A DNA stretch of 41,633 nt from an uncultured Elusimicrobium sp. Lineage in GTDB: Bacteria > Elusimicrobiota > Elusimicrobia > Elusimicrobiales > Elusimicrobiaceae. How positions within the stretch are numbered: position 1 is the first letter of the stretch; the number at the start of each line of letters is the position of its first letter. The notes under the pieces are model-generated. The model had not been told where the DNA came from. It did not search any database and worked only from the letters and a program-made list of their open reading frames with translations. A program made the translations under genes and the position numbers. The stretch spans positions 1 to 41,633 of the forward strand of contig CACXHA010000040.1 of assembly GCA_902767385.1 (NCBI GenBank). Direction: 5' to 3'. This document shows positions 24,089 through 31,358 of this stretch, piece by piece.

Positions 24089-24559
24089 TTACTTCTTGCT
24101 ACTTACTTTTTTAATAATCCCGGTGGTACTGCGTCCCTTTAACAAAGCAAAACGCACTACTTTACCGGCAAATTCACGCCCGACAATTTCACTAGGCTTA
24201 TAATCGCCGCCCTTCACTAACACATCAGGTCGGACGGACTTAATTAAATTGTACGGTGTATCTTCATCAAAAATACACACGTACGAAACACTCTCTAGCG
24301 CCGCTAACACCAACGCGCGGTCCGCTTGTTTATTTACAGGGCGCGTTGGCCCTTTGAGACGGCGTACAGAATCGTCACTATTAAGACCCACTACTAAAAT
24401 ATCGCCTTTACTGCGTGAAAATTCCAAAACACTCACGTGCCCGGCATGTAAAATATCAAAACAACCGTTGGTAAACACAACCTTTTGGCCCGCCTTACGC
24501 GCAGCGGCCAACTTGGTTTTTAAAGCACGCAAAGAAACAATTTTATTTTTTGCCTTCAT
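24089..24559 (-). CDS. D-glycero-beta-D-manno-heptose 1-phosphate adenylyltransferase (RfaE domain II)
   Basis: 156 residues, single-domain form equal to the C-terminal half of E. coli HldE. The nucleotidyltransferase motif VFTNGCFDILHAGHV contains HxGH, followed by LVVGLNSDDSVRRLKG, RPVNKQADRALVLAAL and VLVKGGDY. It activates heptose as ADP-heptose for the LPS inner core. The kinase half (HldA-like) is not here. It overlaps accC by 17 bases, so the two are coupled. With accBC and the SPT-like pair it forms an envelope-lipid operon. Confidence 0.93.
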   Translation of the reverse strand: MKAKNKIVSLRALKTKLAAARKAGQKVVFTNGCFDILHAGHVSVLEFSRSKGDILVVGLNSDDSVRRLKGPTRPVNKQADRALVLAALESVSYVCIFDEDTPYNLIKSVRPDVLVKGGDYKPSEIVGREFAGKVVRFALLKGRSTTGIIKKVSSKK

Positions 24560-25922
24560 CTTGTTTCATCATCCGTTCAATAAGCCCGGTATCCGTATTT
24601 CCCAGACGGAAATCTTCGTTGGCTAGAATTTTTTGGTGGAAAGGAATGGTTGTTTTTACGCCCCCAATCACAAATTCATTTAAGCAACGTTCGCTGCGTT
24701 TGAGTAGCTTTTCGCGGTTTGGCGCCGTTACAATGAGTTTAGCTATTAAACTATCGTAATAGCTGGGAATCGTGTACCCGCTATACATATGGCTATCTAC
24801 GCGCACGCCTAAACCGCCGGCCGGGATCCACTCCGTCAGCGTACCCGGACAAGGCATAAAGTTATGCGCGCTATCTTCCGCATTAATGCGGTGCTCAATA
24901 GCGTGGCAGCGCACTTTGCCGGCCTGGGCTTGCGTCAGCGTTAAAGGTTCGCCTTGGGCAATTTGAATTTGCATTTTAACTAAATCTTGCCCACACACCG
25001 CTTCTGTTACTGGATGTTCCACCTGTAGACGGGTGTTCACTTCCATAAAATAAAATTCTTTACTGGGCGCCATTAAAAATTCCACCGTACCCACCCCGCA
25101 ATACTTAGCCGCTTTGATAAGCTTAGCAGCTGCCTCTTGCAATTTTTGGCGGGTTTTAGCATCTACAAACGGGGACGGGGATTCTTCCACCAGTTTTTGA
25201 TGCCGCCGTTGCATACTGCAATCGCGCTCGGCAAAAGCAACCACGTTACCATAGTTATCGGCAGCCACTTGCACTTCAATATGGCGCGGATTTAAAACGA
25301 GTTTTTCAAAATAGACACGGTCATCGCCAAAGTTGGCGCGGGCTTCCCCTTGCGCGGTCTTCATCATAAGGTCCAAATCTTCTTCTTTAAAGCAAGCGCG
25401 CATTCCTTTGCCGCCGCCGCCCAACGTAGCTTTAATCATAATCGGAAACCCGATTTTTTTGGCTACTGCATGATAATTTTTACCCACAATTCCGTTAGAC
25501 CCGGGGGTTATCGGCACCCCCGCTTTAATGGCAATTTCACGTGCGGTTGATTTAACCCCTAACATTTCAATCGCCTGTGCGGTGGGACCGATAAACACCA
25601 TACCGGCCCGAGTAACGGCCTTGGCAAAATCTGCATTTTCAGATAAAAACCCATAACCCGGGTGTACCGCATCGGCGTGAGTAACTTTGGCAGCTGTTAC
25701 AAGGGCATCAATATCCAGGTAGCTCATAGAAGACGGAGCGGCCCCGATACAAATGGCCTCATCGGCCATACGCACATGTAAACTGTTGCGGTCTGCTTCG
25801 GAATATACCGCTACGGATTTAATATTCATTTCCTTAAGCGTACGAATGACACGCAAGGCAATTTCGCCGCGGTTAGCAATTAAAACTTTGTGGAAAGGAG
25901 TGATATTTACTAAATTAGGCAT
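24543..25922 (-). CDS. accC: Biotin carboxylase subunit (AccC)
   Basis: 459 residues, full length. ATP-grasp enzyme that carboxylates carrier-bound biotin, the first half of acetyl-CoA carboxylase. Key segments: LIANRGEIALRVIR, HPGYGFLSENADFA, the glycine loop TLGGGGKGMR, the bicarbonate/biotin region ERDCSMQRRHQKLVEESPSP and MEVNTRLQVEHPVTE. All appear intact. It lies two bases downstream of accB. Its carrier partner is odd (see accB). The carboxyltransferase genes accA and accD are outside the window. Confidence 0.95.
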   Translation of the reverse strand: MPNLVNITPFHKVLIANRGEIALRVIRTLKEMNIKSVAVYSEADRNSLHVRMADEAICIGAAPSSMSYLDIDALVTAAKVTHADAVHPGYGFLSENADFAKAVTRAGMVFIGPTAQAIEMLGVKSTAREIAIKAGVPITPGSNGIVGKNYHAVAKKIGFPIMIKATLGGGGKGMRACFKEEDLDLMMKTAQGEARANFGDDRVYFEKLVLNPRHIEVQVAADNYGNVVAFAERDCSMQRRHQKLVEESPSPFVDAKTRQKLQEAAAKLIKAAKYCGVGTVEFLMAPSKEFYFMEVNTRLQVEHPVTEAVCGQDLVKMQIQIAQGEPLTLTQAQAGKVRCHAIEHRINAEDSAHNFMPCPGTLTEWIPAGGLGVRVDSHMYSGYTIPSYYDSLIAKLIVTAPNREKLLKRSERCLNEFVIGGVKTTIPFHQKILANEDFRLGNTDTGLIERMMKQDEGKK

Positions 25923-25924
25923 AC

Positions 25925-26299
25925 TTATTTCTCAATAAAAAATAGCGGCAAACCAAATTCAACCACACCGCCTTCTTGGGCGATTACTTTACGCAATTTC
26001 CCGCCGACGGGAGCCGTAAGAGCATGCTTTTTGGAAACCGTTTCCACCAGCCCCAAAGCGTCCCCTTCCCGCACCGTTTGGCCTTCGGTTAAGGTTAAAC
26101 TTTTACCTTTGTCCGCCATGTGATAAATGCCTACTGCCGGCGCGGTTACTGCGGTAAGTGAACAGGTATATTGGGCAGGTTCCGGCAACGCTTCCTCTGT
26201 TTTGATTTCAATACAATTGCCGTTTTGCTCGTAGCAAAATTCAGCTAAATCAGTGGTTTTCATCCAGTTAGTTACGTCGGAAATGAGTTTGGTGTCCAT
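25925..26299 (-). CDS. accB: AccB-like carrier protein without the canonical biotinylation motif
   Basis: 124 residues. The N-terminus (MDTKLISDVTNWMKTTDLAEF) and C-terminal lipoyl/biotinyl-like domain (VTAPAVGIYH to VVEFGLPLFFIEK) align with AccB, but the linker is short. Where AccB has E-A-M-K-M, this protein has Glu86-Thr-Val-Ser89-Lys90-Lys91. The modified lysine position is a serine, with lysines one and two residues later. The glycines around the hairpin and the PVGGKL strand remain. It is either biotinylated at a shifted lysine or not biotinylated. The start at 26299 has the Shine-Dalgarno GAGGA. First gene of the minus-strand operon. Confidence 0.78.
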   Translation of the reverse strand: MDTKLISDVTNWMKTTDLAEFCYEQNGNCIEIKTEEALPEPAQYTCSLTAVTAPAVGIYHMADKGKSLTLTEGQTVREGDALGLVETVSKKHALTAPVGGKLRKVIAQEGGVVEFGLPLFFIEK

Positions 26300-26327
26300 A
26301 TAATTCCTCACAAAAATGCTTACAGGT

Positions 26328-26336
26328 ATTTTACCA
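26328..26336 (-). promoter_or_regulatory. Extended -10 promoter (TGGTAAAAT) of the accB operon
   Basis: On the minus strand TGG plus TAAAAT lies 28 bases before the accB start, leaving a short leader with a Shine-Dalgarno. Confidence 0.6.
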
Positions 26337-26418
26337 TTTTTAACACCTCACACACAAACGCAACTAATCAATTTTTAACCCTGGGCAGAGATTTTTTATT
26401 TTGCCACACTAACAGTGT

Positions 26419-26892
26419 ATGAAAATGATAACACGCCTACTAAAAGTAGTATTGTGGCTGGCGCTGTGTCAGCTGCCTATGCTAGTCAGCATGCCGTTTG
26501 TGGACCCGAATATGACGTGGTATCACACGCTGACTAAGCCACCGCTTGTACCGCCGGATATGATTTTTGGGTTGGTATGGACGGTATTGTACTTAATGTT
26601 GGGGGTAGCAACGGCCCTTATTTTCTATCGGGGGGTAGAGGAAAAGCATCACATGGCCCTGTGGTTACTGGGGATTCAATTAGCACTAAATGCTTGTTGG
26701 ACACCGGTATTCTTTGGACTACACAATCTATCGTTGGCTTTAGCGGTAGTGGTGTTGATGTTAGCCGAAGGGTATTTTATGCACCGGGCTTATGCGAAAC
26801 ATAGTAAATTAGCGGCACTGATGTTGTGGCCGTACTGGTTGTGGCTGATATTTGCTACTTACTTGACTGCAGGTTTTTTAATGCTCAACTAG
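26419..26892 (+). CDS. tspO: TspO/MBR-family tryptophan-rich membrane protein
   Basis: 157 residues with five predicted membrane helices. Family marks are WYHTLTKPPLVPPD near the N-terminus, FGLVWTVLYLMLGVA, the LALNACWTPVFFG segment and WPYWLWLIFATYL. Bacterial TspO proteins bind porphyrins and may degrade or signal with them; the role in an anaerobe is unclear. It is transcribed divergently from accB and stands alone before a strong terminator. No clear Shine-Dalgarno is seen. Confidence 0.93.
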   Translation: MKMITRLLKVVLWLALCQLPMLVSMPFVDPNMTWYHTLTKPPLVPPDMIFGLVWTVLYLMLGVATALIFYRGVEEKHHMALWLLGIQLALNACWTPVFFGLHNLSLALAVVVLMLAEGYFMHRAYAKHSKLAALMLWPYWLWLIFATYLTAGFLMLN

Positions 26893-26923
26893 CTTGAGCA
26901 TAGGGGGTAGAATATATAAAAGA

Positions 26924-26954
26924 ACCCCGCGCGGTATGGGCGCGCGGGGTGTTT
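26924..26954. terminator. Terminator after tspO (convergent with DUF948-like gene)
   Basis: ACCCCGCGCG (26924-26933) pairs with CGCGCGGGGT (26941-26950), followed by GTTTT. Confidence 0.92.
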
Positions 26955-26969
26955 TATGGTGCACTTAAA

Positions 26970-27227
26970 TTATTTACGCAACCTCTTCACTAAATCAATT
27001 CCCATCGCAAGCGTCTTATATACTCCACTATCTACAAACGTGGATGCTTTTTCCAATAATTCAAATGTGCTTTGGGTTTTGTCCACTTTTTCAGCAGTTG
27101 TCAACGCTAAATACTCCGCGGCTTCGGCCGTCTTGGTAATTTGTAGTATGGCACGTACTACAAACACCACCAGTACCACAAAAGCTACGGTAGCAATTAA
27201 AGCACAAATTTGGTAAAAATCTAACAT
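26970..27227 (-). CDS. DUF948-like small membrane protein
   Basis: 85 residues. One membrane helix (about 6-27) is followed by a charged helix (ILQITKTAEAAEYLALTTAEKVDKTQ, split here at the family pattern) typical of DUF948/YtxG-like proteins. These are linked to general stress in Bacillus and have no known activity. The start at 27227 is chosen for the Shine-Dalgarno GGGAGG just upstream; the longer open frame has no signal before it. Confidence 0.65.
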   Translation of the reverse strand: MLDFYQICALIATVAFVVLVVFVVRAILQITKTAEAAEYLALTTAEKVDKTQSTFELLEKASTFVDSGVYKTLAMGIDLVKRLRK

Positions 27228-27343
27228 AGTTCCCTCCCGTTTGGTCTTTTTTATTATTGTAATTACTTTTGTTCTTTCCGTCAAGGGGGAAAATGGTGTT
27301 AGACGGTAAAAAATAATTTTTAAAAATCCATAAACCCGGGCAG

Positions 27344-27396
27344 GGCCTAGGTCAAAATTGGATTTGCTTATTTTTTATATAAAAAAATATAGGTCC
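27344..27396. repeat. Paired TAGGTC motif upstream of the nrdD promoter
   Basis: GGCCTAGGTC (27344-27353) and ATAGGTCC (27389-27396) are spaced 45 bases apart in an AT-rich stretch; they match the elements near 7182, 20983 and 31359. Confidence 0.4.
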
Positions 27397-27405
27397 TCAA
27401 AAAAT

Positions 27406-27439
27406 TTGACAGGAGCGCGCTTATTAGTAATAATTATTA
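27406..27439 (+). promoter_or_regulatory. nrdD promoter overlapping a perfect AT palindrome
   Basis: TTGACA (27406-27411) is a consensus -35. A -10 (TAATAA/AATAAT, 27428-27434) follows at 16-17 bases. The -10 sits in TAATAATTATTA (27428-27439), a perfect 12-base palindrome that could be a repressor operator. It does not look like an NrdR box pair. Confidence 0.65.
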
Positions 27440-27594
27440 TTAACAAGCTGTTTGCAGGTTTTTGGAAAAGTTCTATACATCCGTTTTACCGACGATAAAT
27501 GTAGCCCTTGCAAAAAGATTTGCAATTTTAGTTTGTTTATGTTTTAATCTTTATTACCGCGTTATGCGGCAATTTTTTACTCAGGATGCAAACT
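27440..27594 (+). promoter_or_regulatory. Structured nrdD leader with terminator-like hairpin (candidate attenuator or riboswitch)
   Basis: About 150 bases without a gene. Features: CTA..CAT (from about 27472) pairing with ATGTAG around an inner CGT/ACG hairpin; a perfect TTGCAAA/TTTGCAA hairpin (loop AAGA, about 27514-27531); and TTACCGC/GCGGCAA (27554-27572) followed by TTTTTT, an intrinsic-terminator shape ending 18 bases before the ATG at 27595. The Shine-Dalgarno CAGGA lies after it. It matches no riboswitch class I can name. Confidence 0.55.
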
Positions 27595-29655
27595 ATGGAA
27601 AACGCAGAAGTTATCACGCACATCGTTAAACGCGATGGCACTACCGAACGCTTTGATGCAAAAAAAATTACCAACGCCATTACCAAAGCCGCTGAAGCTA
27701 CCGGCGAATTTGACGAGAGTACCGCTAAAAAACTAACGATCCGCGCGGTAAACATTATCCAACAACTCTATTCGGACACGATCCCCAACGTGGAAAACGT
27801 GCAAGATATTGTGGAAGATGTACTGTTAACCTCTAATTACCACAAAACCGCCAAAGCCTACATCTTGTACCGCGACCAGCACGCCCGCATGCGTGAGATT
27901 TCTTCTAAATTTAACGTAGATTTAGTAGACCAATACCTGCAAAAGATTGACTGGCAAGTGAACGAAAACAGCAATATGGGTTATTCGTTACAAGGTCTTA
28001 ACAACTATATTTCTTCCGAAATTAGCAAAGTGTATTGGCTCAATAAAATCTATCCTGAAAATGTACGCCGTATGCATAGCGAAGGGGATTTCCACCTGCA
28101 CGATTTGGGCCTGTTAGGTGCCTATTGTGTAGGGTGGGACTTGCAAGACTTGCTGCTTAGTGGCTTTACGGGGGTAGTTGGCAAAGCGGAAAGTAAACCG
28201 GCCAAACACTTCCGCACCGCTTTAGGGCAAGTAGTTAACTTCTTCTATACGCTCCAAGGCGAAAGTGCCGGGGCCCAGGCCTTTAGCAACTTTGACACGC
28301 TGCTCGCGCCGTTTATCTATTATGATAAACTCTCCTATGACGAAGTGAAACAAGCTTTACAAGAATTTTTGTTTAACGTAAACGTACCCACCCGCGTGGG
28401 TTTCCAGACCCCGTTTACCAACCTGACCATGGACTTGACGGTTCCTTCCTATTATAAGGACCAACCGGTCATTATCGGTGGGAAATTACAGGATAAAACC
28501 TATGGCGAATTCCAAAGTGAAATGGACATGCTTAACCGCGCTTTCTGCGAAGTTATGCTCGCCGGAGATGCCAAAGGCCGCGTGTTTACGTTCCCGATTC
28601 CTACCTATAATATTACCAAAGATTTTGACTGGTCTAACCCCAAGTTGGAACCGCTGTGGGAAATGACAGCTAAATACGGAATCCCGTACTTTGCCAACTT
28701 CATTAATTCGGATATGAACCCCGAAGATGCCCGCTCCATGTGTTGCCGTTTGCGTATTGATAACCGCGAACTTAGAAAACGCGGCGGCGGTTTGTTCGGC
28801 TCGGCTCCGCTCACCGGTTCTATCGGCGTAGTAACTATCAATTTACCGCGCCTGGGGTATTTGTCCAAAACCGAAGACGAATTCTTTGCCAACCTTAAGG
28901 ACCGCATGGAAGTAGCCAAAACCAGTTTGGAAATCAAACGCAAAGTAATTGAACGCTTTACCAAAGGTAACTTGTACCCGTACATGAGCTTTTACTTGCG
29001 CTCGATTCGCCAACGCTTTGGCGAATTTTGGAAAAACCACTTCTCTACCATCGGGTTAGTGGGACTTAATGAGTGCTCCCTTAACTTAATTGGTGAAGAC
29101 ATCGGTACCGAAAAAGGCCGAAAATTTGCCGAAAAAACGCTTACCTTTATGCGTGAAACGCTGGTTAAATTCCAAGAAGAAACCGGCAATAACTACAATT
29201 TGGAAGCGACCCCGGCGGAAGGGACCTCCTACCGCTTGGCTAAGCTGGATAAAGAACGCTACCCGGAAATTATTTGCGCCAACGAGGCTTTGTATAAGCA
29301 AGGGCATCAACCTTTCTATACCAACTCCTCGCAACTGCCGGTCAACTATACCGACGATGTGTTTGAAATGCTCGATTTACAAAGCACGATTCAGTCCAAA
29401 TACACCGGTGGTACCGTACAGCACATTTTTACGGGGGAACGCATCAAAGATTTAGAAGCCATGAAACGCTTTATTAAGACGGTGTGTGAACGCTACACGT
29501 TGCCGTATTTCTCAATCACACCCACGTTTAGCGTATGCCCCAAATGCGGTTACATTGCGGGAGAACATTTTGAATGTCCCAAATGTAAAGCCGAACGTAT
29601 GCAAGAGTTGCAACGCAAAATTGCTCTGTTAGAAGAGCAACTCTATAGCAAATAA
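27595..29655 (+). CDS. nrdD: Class III (anaerobic) ribonucleotide reductase, catalytic subunit lacking the glycyl-radical domain
   Basis: 686 residues. Reduces ribonucleotides to deoxyribonucleotides anaerobically. An N-terminal ATP-cone (ITHIVKRDGTTERFDAKKITNAI) for allosteric control precedes the ten-stranded barrel. The active-site cysteine loop is SMCCRLRIDNREL (Cys383/384). The zinc site CPKC (648-651) and CPKC (661-664) is complete. The chain then ends with a heptad-like helix (ERMQELQRKIALLEEQLYS) and a stop. The RVxGY radical loop that should follow is missing and is supplied by the next gene. The start at 27595 is favoured over 27586 by the AGGA eight bases upstream. Confidence 0.93.
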   Translation: MENAEVITHIVKRDGTTERFDAKKITNAITKAAEATGEFDESTAKKLTIRAVNIIQQLYSDTIPNVENVQDIVEDVLLTSNYHKTAKAYILYRDQHARMREISSKFNVDLVDQYLQKIDWQVNENSNMGYSLQGLNNYISSEISKVYWLNKIYPENVRRMHSEGDFHLHDLGLLGAYCVGWDLQDLLLSGFTGVVGKAESKPAKHFRTALGQVVNFFYTLQGESAGAQAFSNFDTLLAPFIYYDKLSYDEVKQALQEFLFNVNVPTRVGFQTPFTNLTMDLTVPSYYKDQPVIIGGKLQDKTYGEFQSEMDMLNRAFCEVMLAGDAKGRVFTFPIPTYNITKDFDWSNPKLEPLWEMTAKYGIPYFANFINSDMNPEDARSMCCRLRIDNRELRKRGGGLFGSAPLTGSIGVVTINLPRLGYLSKTEDEFFANLKDRMEVAKTSLEIKRKVIERFTKGNLYPYMSFYLRSIRQRFGEFWKNHFSTIGLVGLNECSLNLIGEDIGTEKGRKFAEKTLTFMRETLVKFQEETGNNYNLEATPAEGTSYRLAKLDKERYPEIICANEALYKQGHQPFYTNSSQLPVNYTDDVFEMLDLQSTIQSKYTGGTVQHIFTGERIKDLEAMKRFIKTVCERYTLPYFSITPTFSVCPKCGYIAGEHFECPKCKAERMQELQRKIALLEEQLYSK

Positions 29656-29660
29656 GATTT

Positions 29661-29734
29661 GGCCTTAAGCCATCAGGGGAAGGGAGTTTCACGGCTCCCC
29701 GCCCTTGAAAAATTATACTTGATAGGAGACAATT
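29661..29734 (+). other. Gap between the two halves of the reductase, with RNA hairpins and a Shine-Dalgarno
   Basis: 79 bases from stop to start. GGC/GCC (29661-29671) and GGGAG (29682-29686) with CTCCC (29695-29699) can form small stems. There is no T tract after them, so they are not a terminator; they may protect the nrdD 3' end. AGGAG at 29724-29728 serves the next ATG. The two frames differ, so simple stop read-through cannot join them. Confidence 0.5.
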
Positions 29735-29959
29735 ATGACAGCACAAGAAAGACAAGCCGTAGAAACGAAAATTTCAGACCTCAAAAAAGAAATGAGCAAA
29801 GTACAAGGCTCCAAATGTGAAGTGTACTCCCGCGTAGTGGGTTACTTGCGCCCGGTGCAAAACTGGAATAAAGGTAAAAAAGAAGAATATTCCATGCGCA
29901 AAACCTTAAACGTAGAAGGCGGCTGCAGCTGCGGTTGCGAATGCGCCAGCGATAAATAA
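29735..29959 (+). CDS. Stand-alone glycyl-radical domain of class III ribonucleotide reductase
   Basis: 74 residues. Residues 1-24 form a short heptad helix (ERQAVETKISDLKKEMSKV). Residues 28-52 are the NrdD C-terminal radical loop, CEVYSRVVGYLRPVQNW then NKGKKEEY; Gly36 in RVVGY is the predicted radical glycine. A cysteine-rich tail (CSCGCEC, 64-70) ends the chain. In other organisms this loop is the C-terminus of NrdD itself. Here it has its own strong Shine-Dalgarno (TAGGAG) and lies between nrdD and the activase. It most resembles a dedicated second subunit, similar in idea to the spare-part protein GrcA of pyruvate formate-lyase. Confidence 0.9.
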   Translation: MTAQERQAVETKISDLKKEMSKVQGSKCEVYSRVVGYLRPVQNWNKGKKEEYSMRKTLNVEGGCSCGCECASDK

Positions 29960-29986
29960 TTCTCCCCTTTCTAAGGCATAGGTTCC

Positions 29987-30610
29987 ATGAAGTTGGGCGG
30001 ATTGGTAAAGTTTACCTTAATTGACTTTCCCGGCAGACCGGCAGCAATTGTATTTACACAAGGGTGCAATTTCCGTTGCCGCTATTGCCACAATCCGGAG
30101 TTGGTTTACCCCCACCTATTTGAGGAACCTATGCCCGAAGAAGAAATCATGGCCTTTTTGAAGCGCCGCCAAGGTACCTTGGAGGGCGTTGTTGTATCGG
30201 GTGGGGAACCCACCTTGCAAGAAGATTTAGTTCGCTTTATGGCGGATATTAAGGCCCTAGGTTATAAAATTAAACTAGACACCAACGGCACCCGCCCGGA
30301 AGTATTAAAAGAATTAATTGACAAAAAACTGGTAGATTTTATTGCCATGGACTTAAAGGCCCCGCTTACCAAGTATGCAGCCATTACAGGGGTAGAAGCC
30401 AACTCTACCGTAATTCGCCAGTCTATAGACCTTATCCGCCAAAGCGGGTTGGAATATCAGTTCCGCACCACCTACGATAAAGAAGTATTAGACGATAACG
30501 ACATTGCCGCTATTTCCGCCGCAGTAGAAGGTAAAAACTACAAAGTGCAAGAGTGTTTACCGGTAGCCAAAGAGAAAGCCACGCTAAAAGTAATGCACGA
30601 AGAATTATAA
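29987..30610 (+). CDS. nrdG: Anaerobic ribonucleotide reductase activase (radical SAM)
   Basis: 207 residues. The CX3CX2C motif CNFRCRYC (Cys27, Cys31, Cys34) binds the [4Fe-4S] cluster that cleaves SAM to generate the glycyl radical on its partner. VVSGGEPTLQ and KLDTNGTRPE are the SAM-binding motifs. It is longer than E. coli NrdG and close to the class found with Thermotoga-type NrdD. It follows the radical-domain gene by 27 bases with only a weak Shine-Dalgarno (AAGG/AGG). Confidence 0.94.
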   Translation: MKLGGLVKFTLIDFPGRPAAIVFTQGCNFRCRYCHNPELVYPHLFEEPMPEEEIMAFLKRRQGTLEGVVVSGGEPTLQEDLVRFMADIKALGYKIKLDTNGTRPEVLKELIDKKLVDFIAMDLKAPLTKYAAITGVEANSTVIRQSIDLIRQSGLEYQFRTTYDKEVLDDNDIAAISAAVEGKNYKVQECLPVAKEKATLKVMHEEL

Positions 30611-30628
30611 ATTTACTTCTTAAACGCA

Positions 30629-30666
30629 ATACCGCCGCGGTTTGTTAACCGCGGCGGTATTTATTT
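30629..30666. terminator. Strong bidirectional terminator after nrdG
   Basis: ATACCGCCGCGGTT (30629-30642) pairs perfectly with AACCGCGGCGGTAT (30647-30660), with a TGTT loop and TTATTTT after it. Confidence 0.95.
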
Positions 30667-30679
30667 TACTTAAAACTAC

Positions 30680-31297
30680 TTATTTAGCCAGTTTATTTAC
30701 ACGTTCTACAAAAGCATCTAATTCTTGGGGCACATTACCCAAAAACTCACTGGCGTGTACGCGCACAAACTCCATCATAGGTTGCCCGTTTACCTGGCAG
30801 CCTTTGTAGGCCTTGGCTAACGGGGCAGCTTGTGCGTCCTCCATCTTAGCCATCGGATCGGCAAAGTTAATTAAAATAAACTGCACCGTGTGCGATACAT
30901 TTCCTTGAGCCGCTATGTTGTTAATCTTGGCTTGCGCGCTTAGTCTTTCTACGCGGTCGGCAAAATTACGCAACTCAGCTGCTTCCTTCCCGCTAATATC
31001 CCCCGGGAAGATATTCGCATTGGCACGCACAAACTTAACAAACGGCACACCTTTTACCTCAAAGGTAGCATAGCAAGCGGCTAAAGGCAACGCCTCTTCA
31101 TCGCTCATACCTACCATTGGGTCGGCCATGTTGATTAAGATGTTTTGTTCTACAAAAGAAACCTTTTGTTCCGCCGCATACTGCTCAAAGGCTTCCTTTT
31201 GGCTAGCACAATCTTCGTCACCTTGCGCTACAGCGTTTAACGCAAACGCGGAAGCGGAAAACAACATCACACCAAACAACGCGATTACTTTTTTCAT
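30680..31297 (-). CDS. Secreted protein with two copies of an ILIN-ADPM domain, unknown family
   Basis: 205 residues, not recognised. A signal peptide (about 1-19) is followed by two similar halves. Repeat 1 contains ILINMADPMVGMSDEEALPLA, broken here after ADPM, then FVKFVRANANIFPG. Repeat 2 contains ILINFADPMAKMEDAQAAPLA, then MMEFVRVHASEFLG. Each half ends in a helix of the FVERVNKLA type. Two cysteines occur in the first part (Cys30, Cys74) and one in the second. The Shine-Dalgarno AGGAGGGG is strong. Role unknown; a small periplasmic helical protein is likely. Confidence 0.75.
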   Translation of the reverse strand: MKKVIALFGVMLFSASAFALNAVAQGDEDCASQKEAFEQYAAEQKVSFVEQNILINMADPMVGMSDEEALPLAACYATFEVKGVPFVKFVRANANIFPGDISGKEAAELRNFADRVERLSAQAKINNIAAQGNVSHTVQFILINFADPMAKMEDAQAAPLAKAYKGCQVNGQPMMEFVRVHASEFLGNVPQELDAFVERVNKLAK

Positions 31298-31358
31298 AAT
31301 TTCCCCTCCTTTTAGGGCTTTCTTACTTATAGTATAGGGAACTTAAAGCAAAAATACC

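Noticed and set aside
27440..27580. Cobalamin, purine or T-box riboswitch in the nrdD leader
   Set aside because: I found no B12 box, no purine-switch core and no T-box sequence; only generic stems and a terminator shape can be supported.
29653..29737. Simple sequencing frameshift breaking a single nrdD gene
   Set aside because: A single indel cannot remove about 80 non-coding bases, an in-frame stop and add a Shine-Dalgarno; both ends also show helices absent from ordinary NrdD.
27595..29959. Intron, intein or programmed bypass joining the two nrdD parts
   Set aside because: The 79-base gap is too short for a group I/II intron or intein, each part has its own proper start or stop, and the second has a strong Shine-Dalgarno. 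A long ribosomal hop is possible in theory but nothing in the gap supports it over two separate genes.
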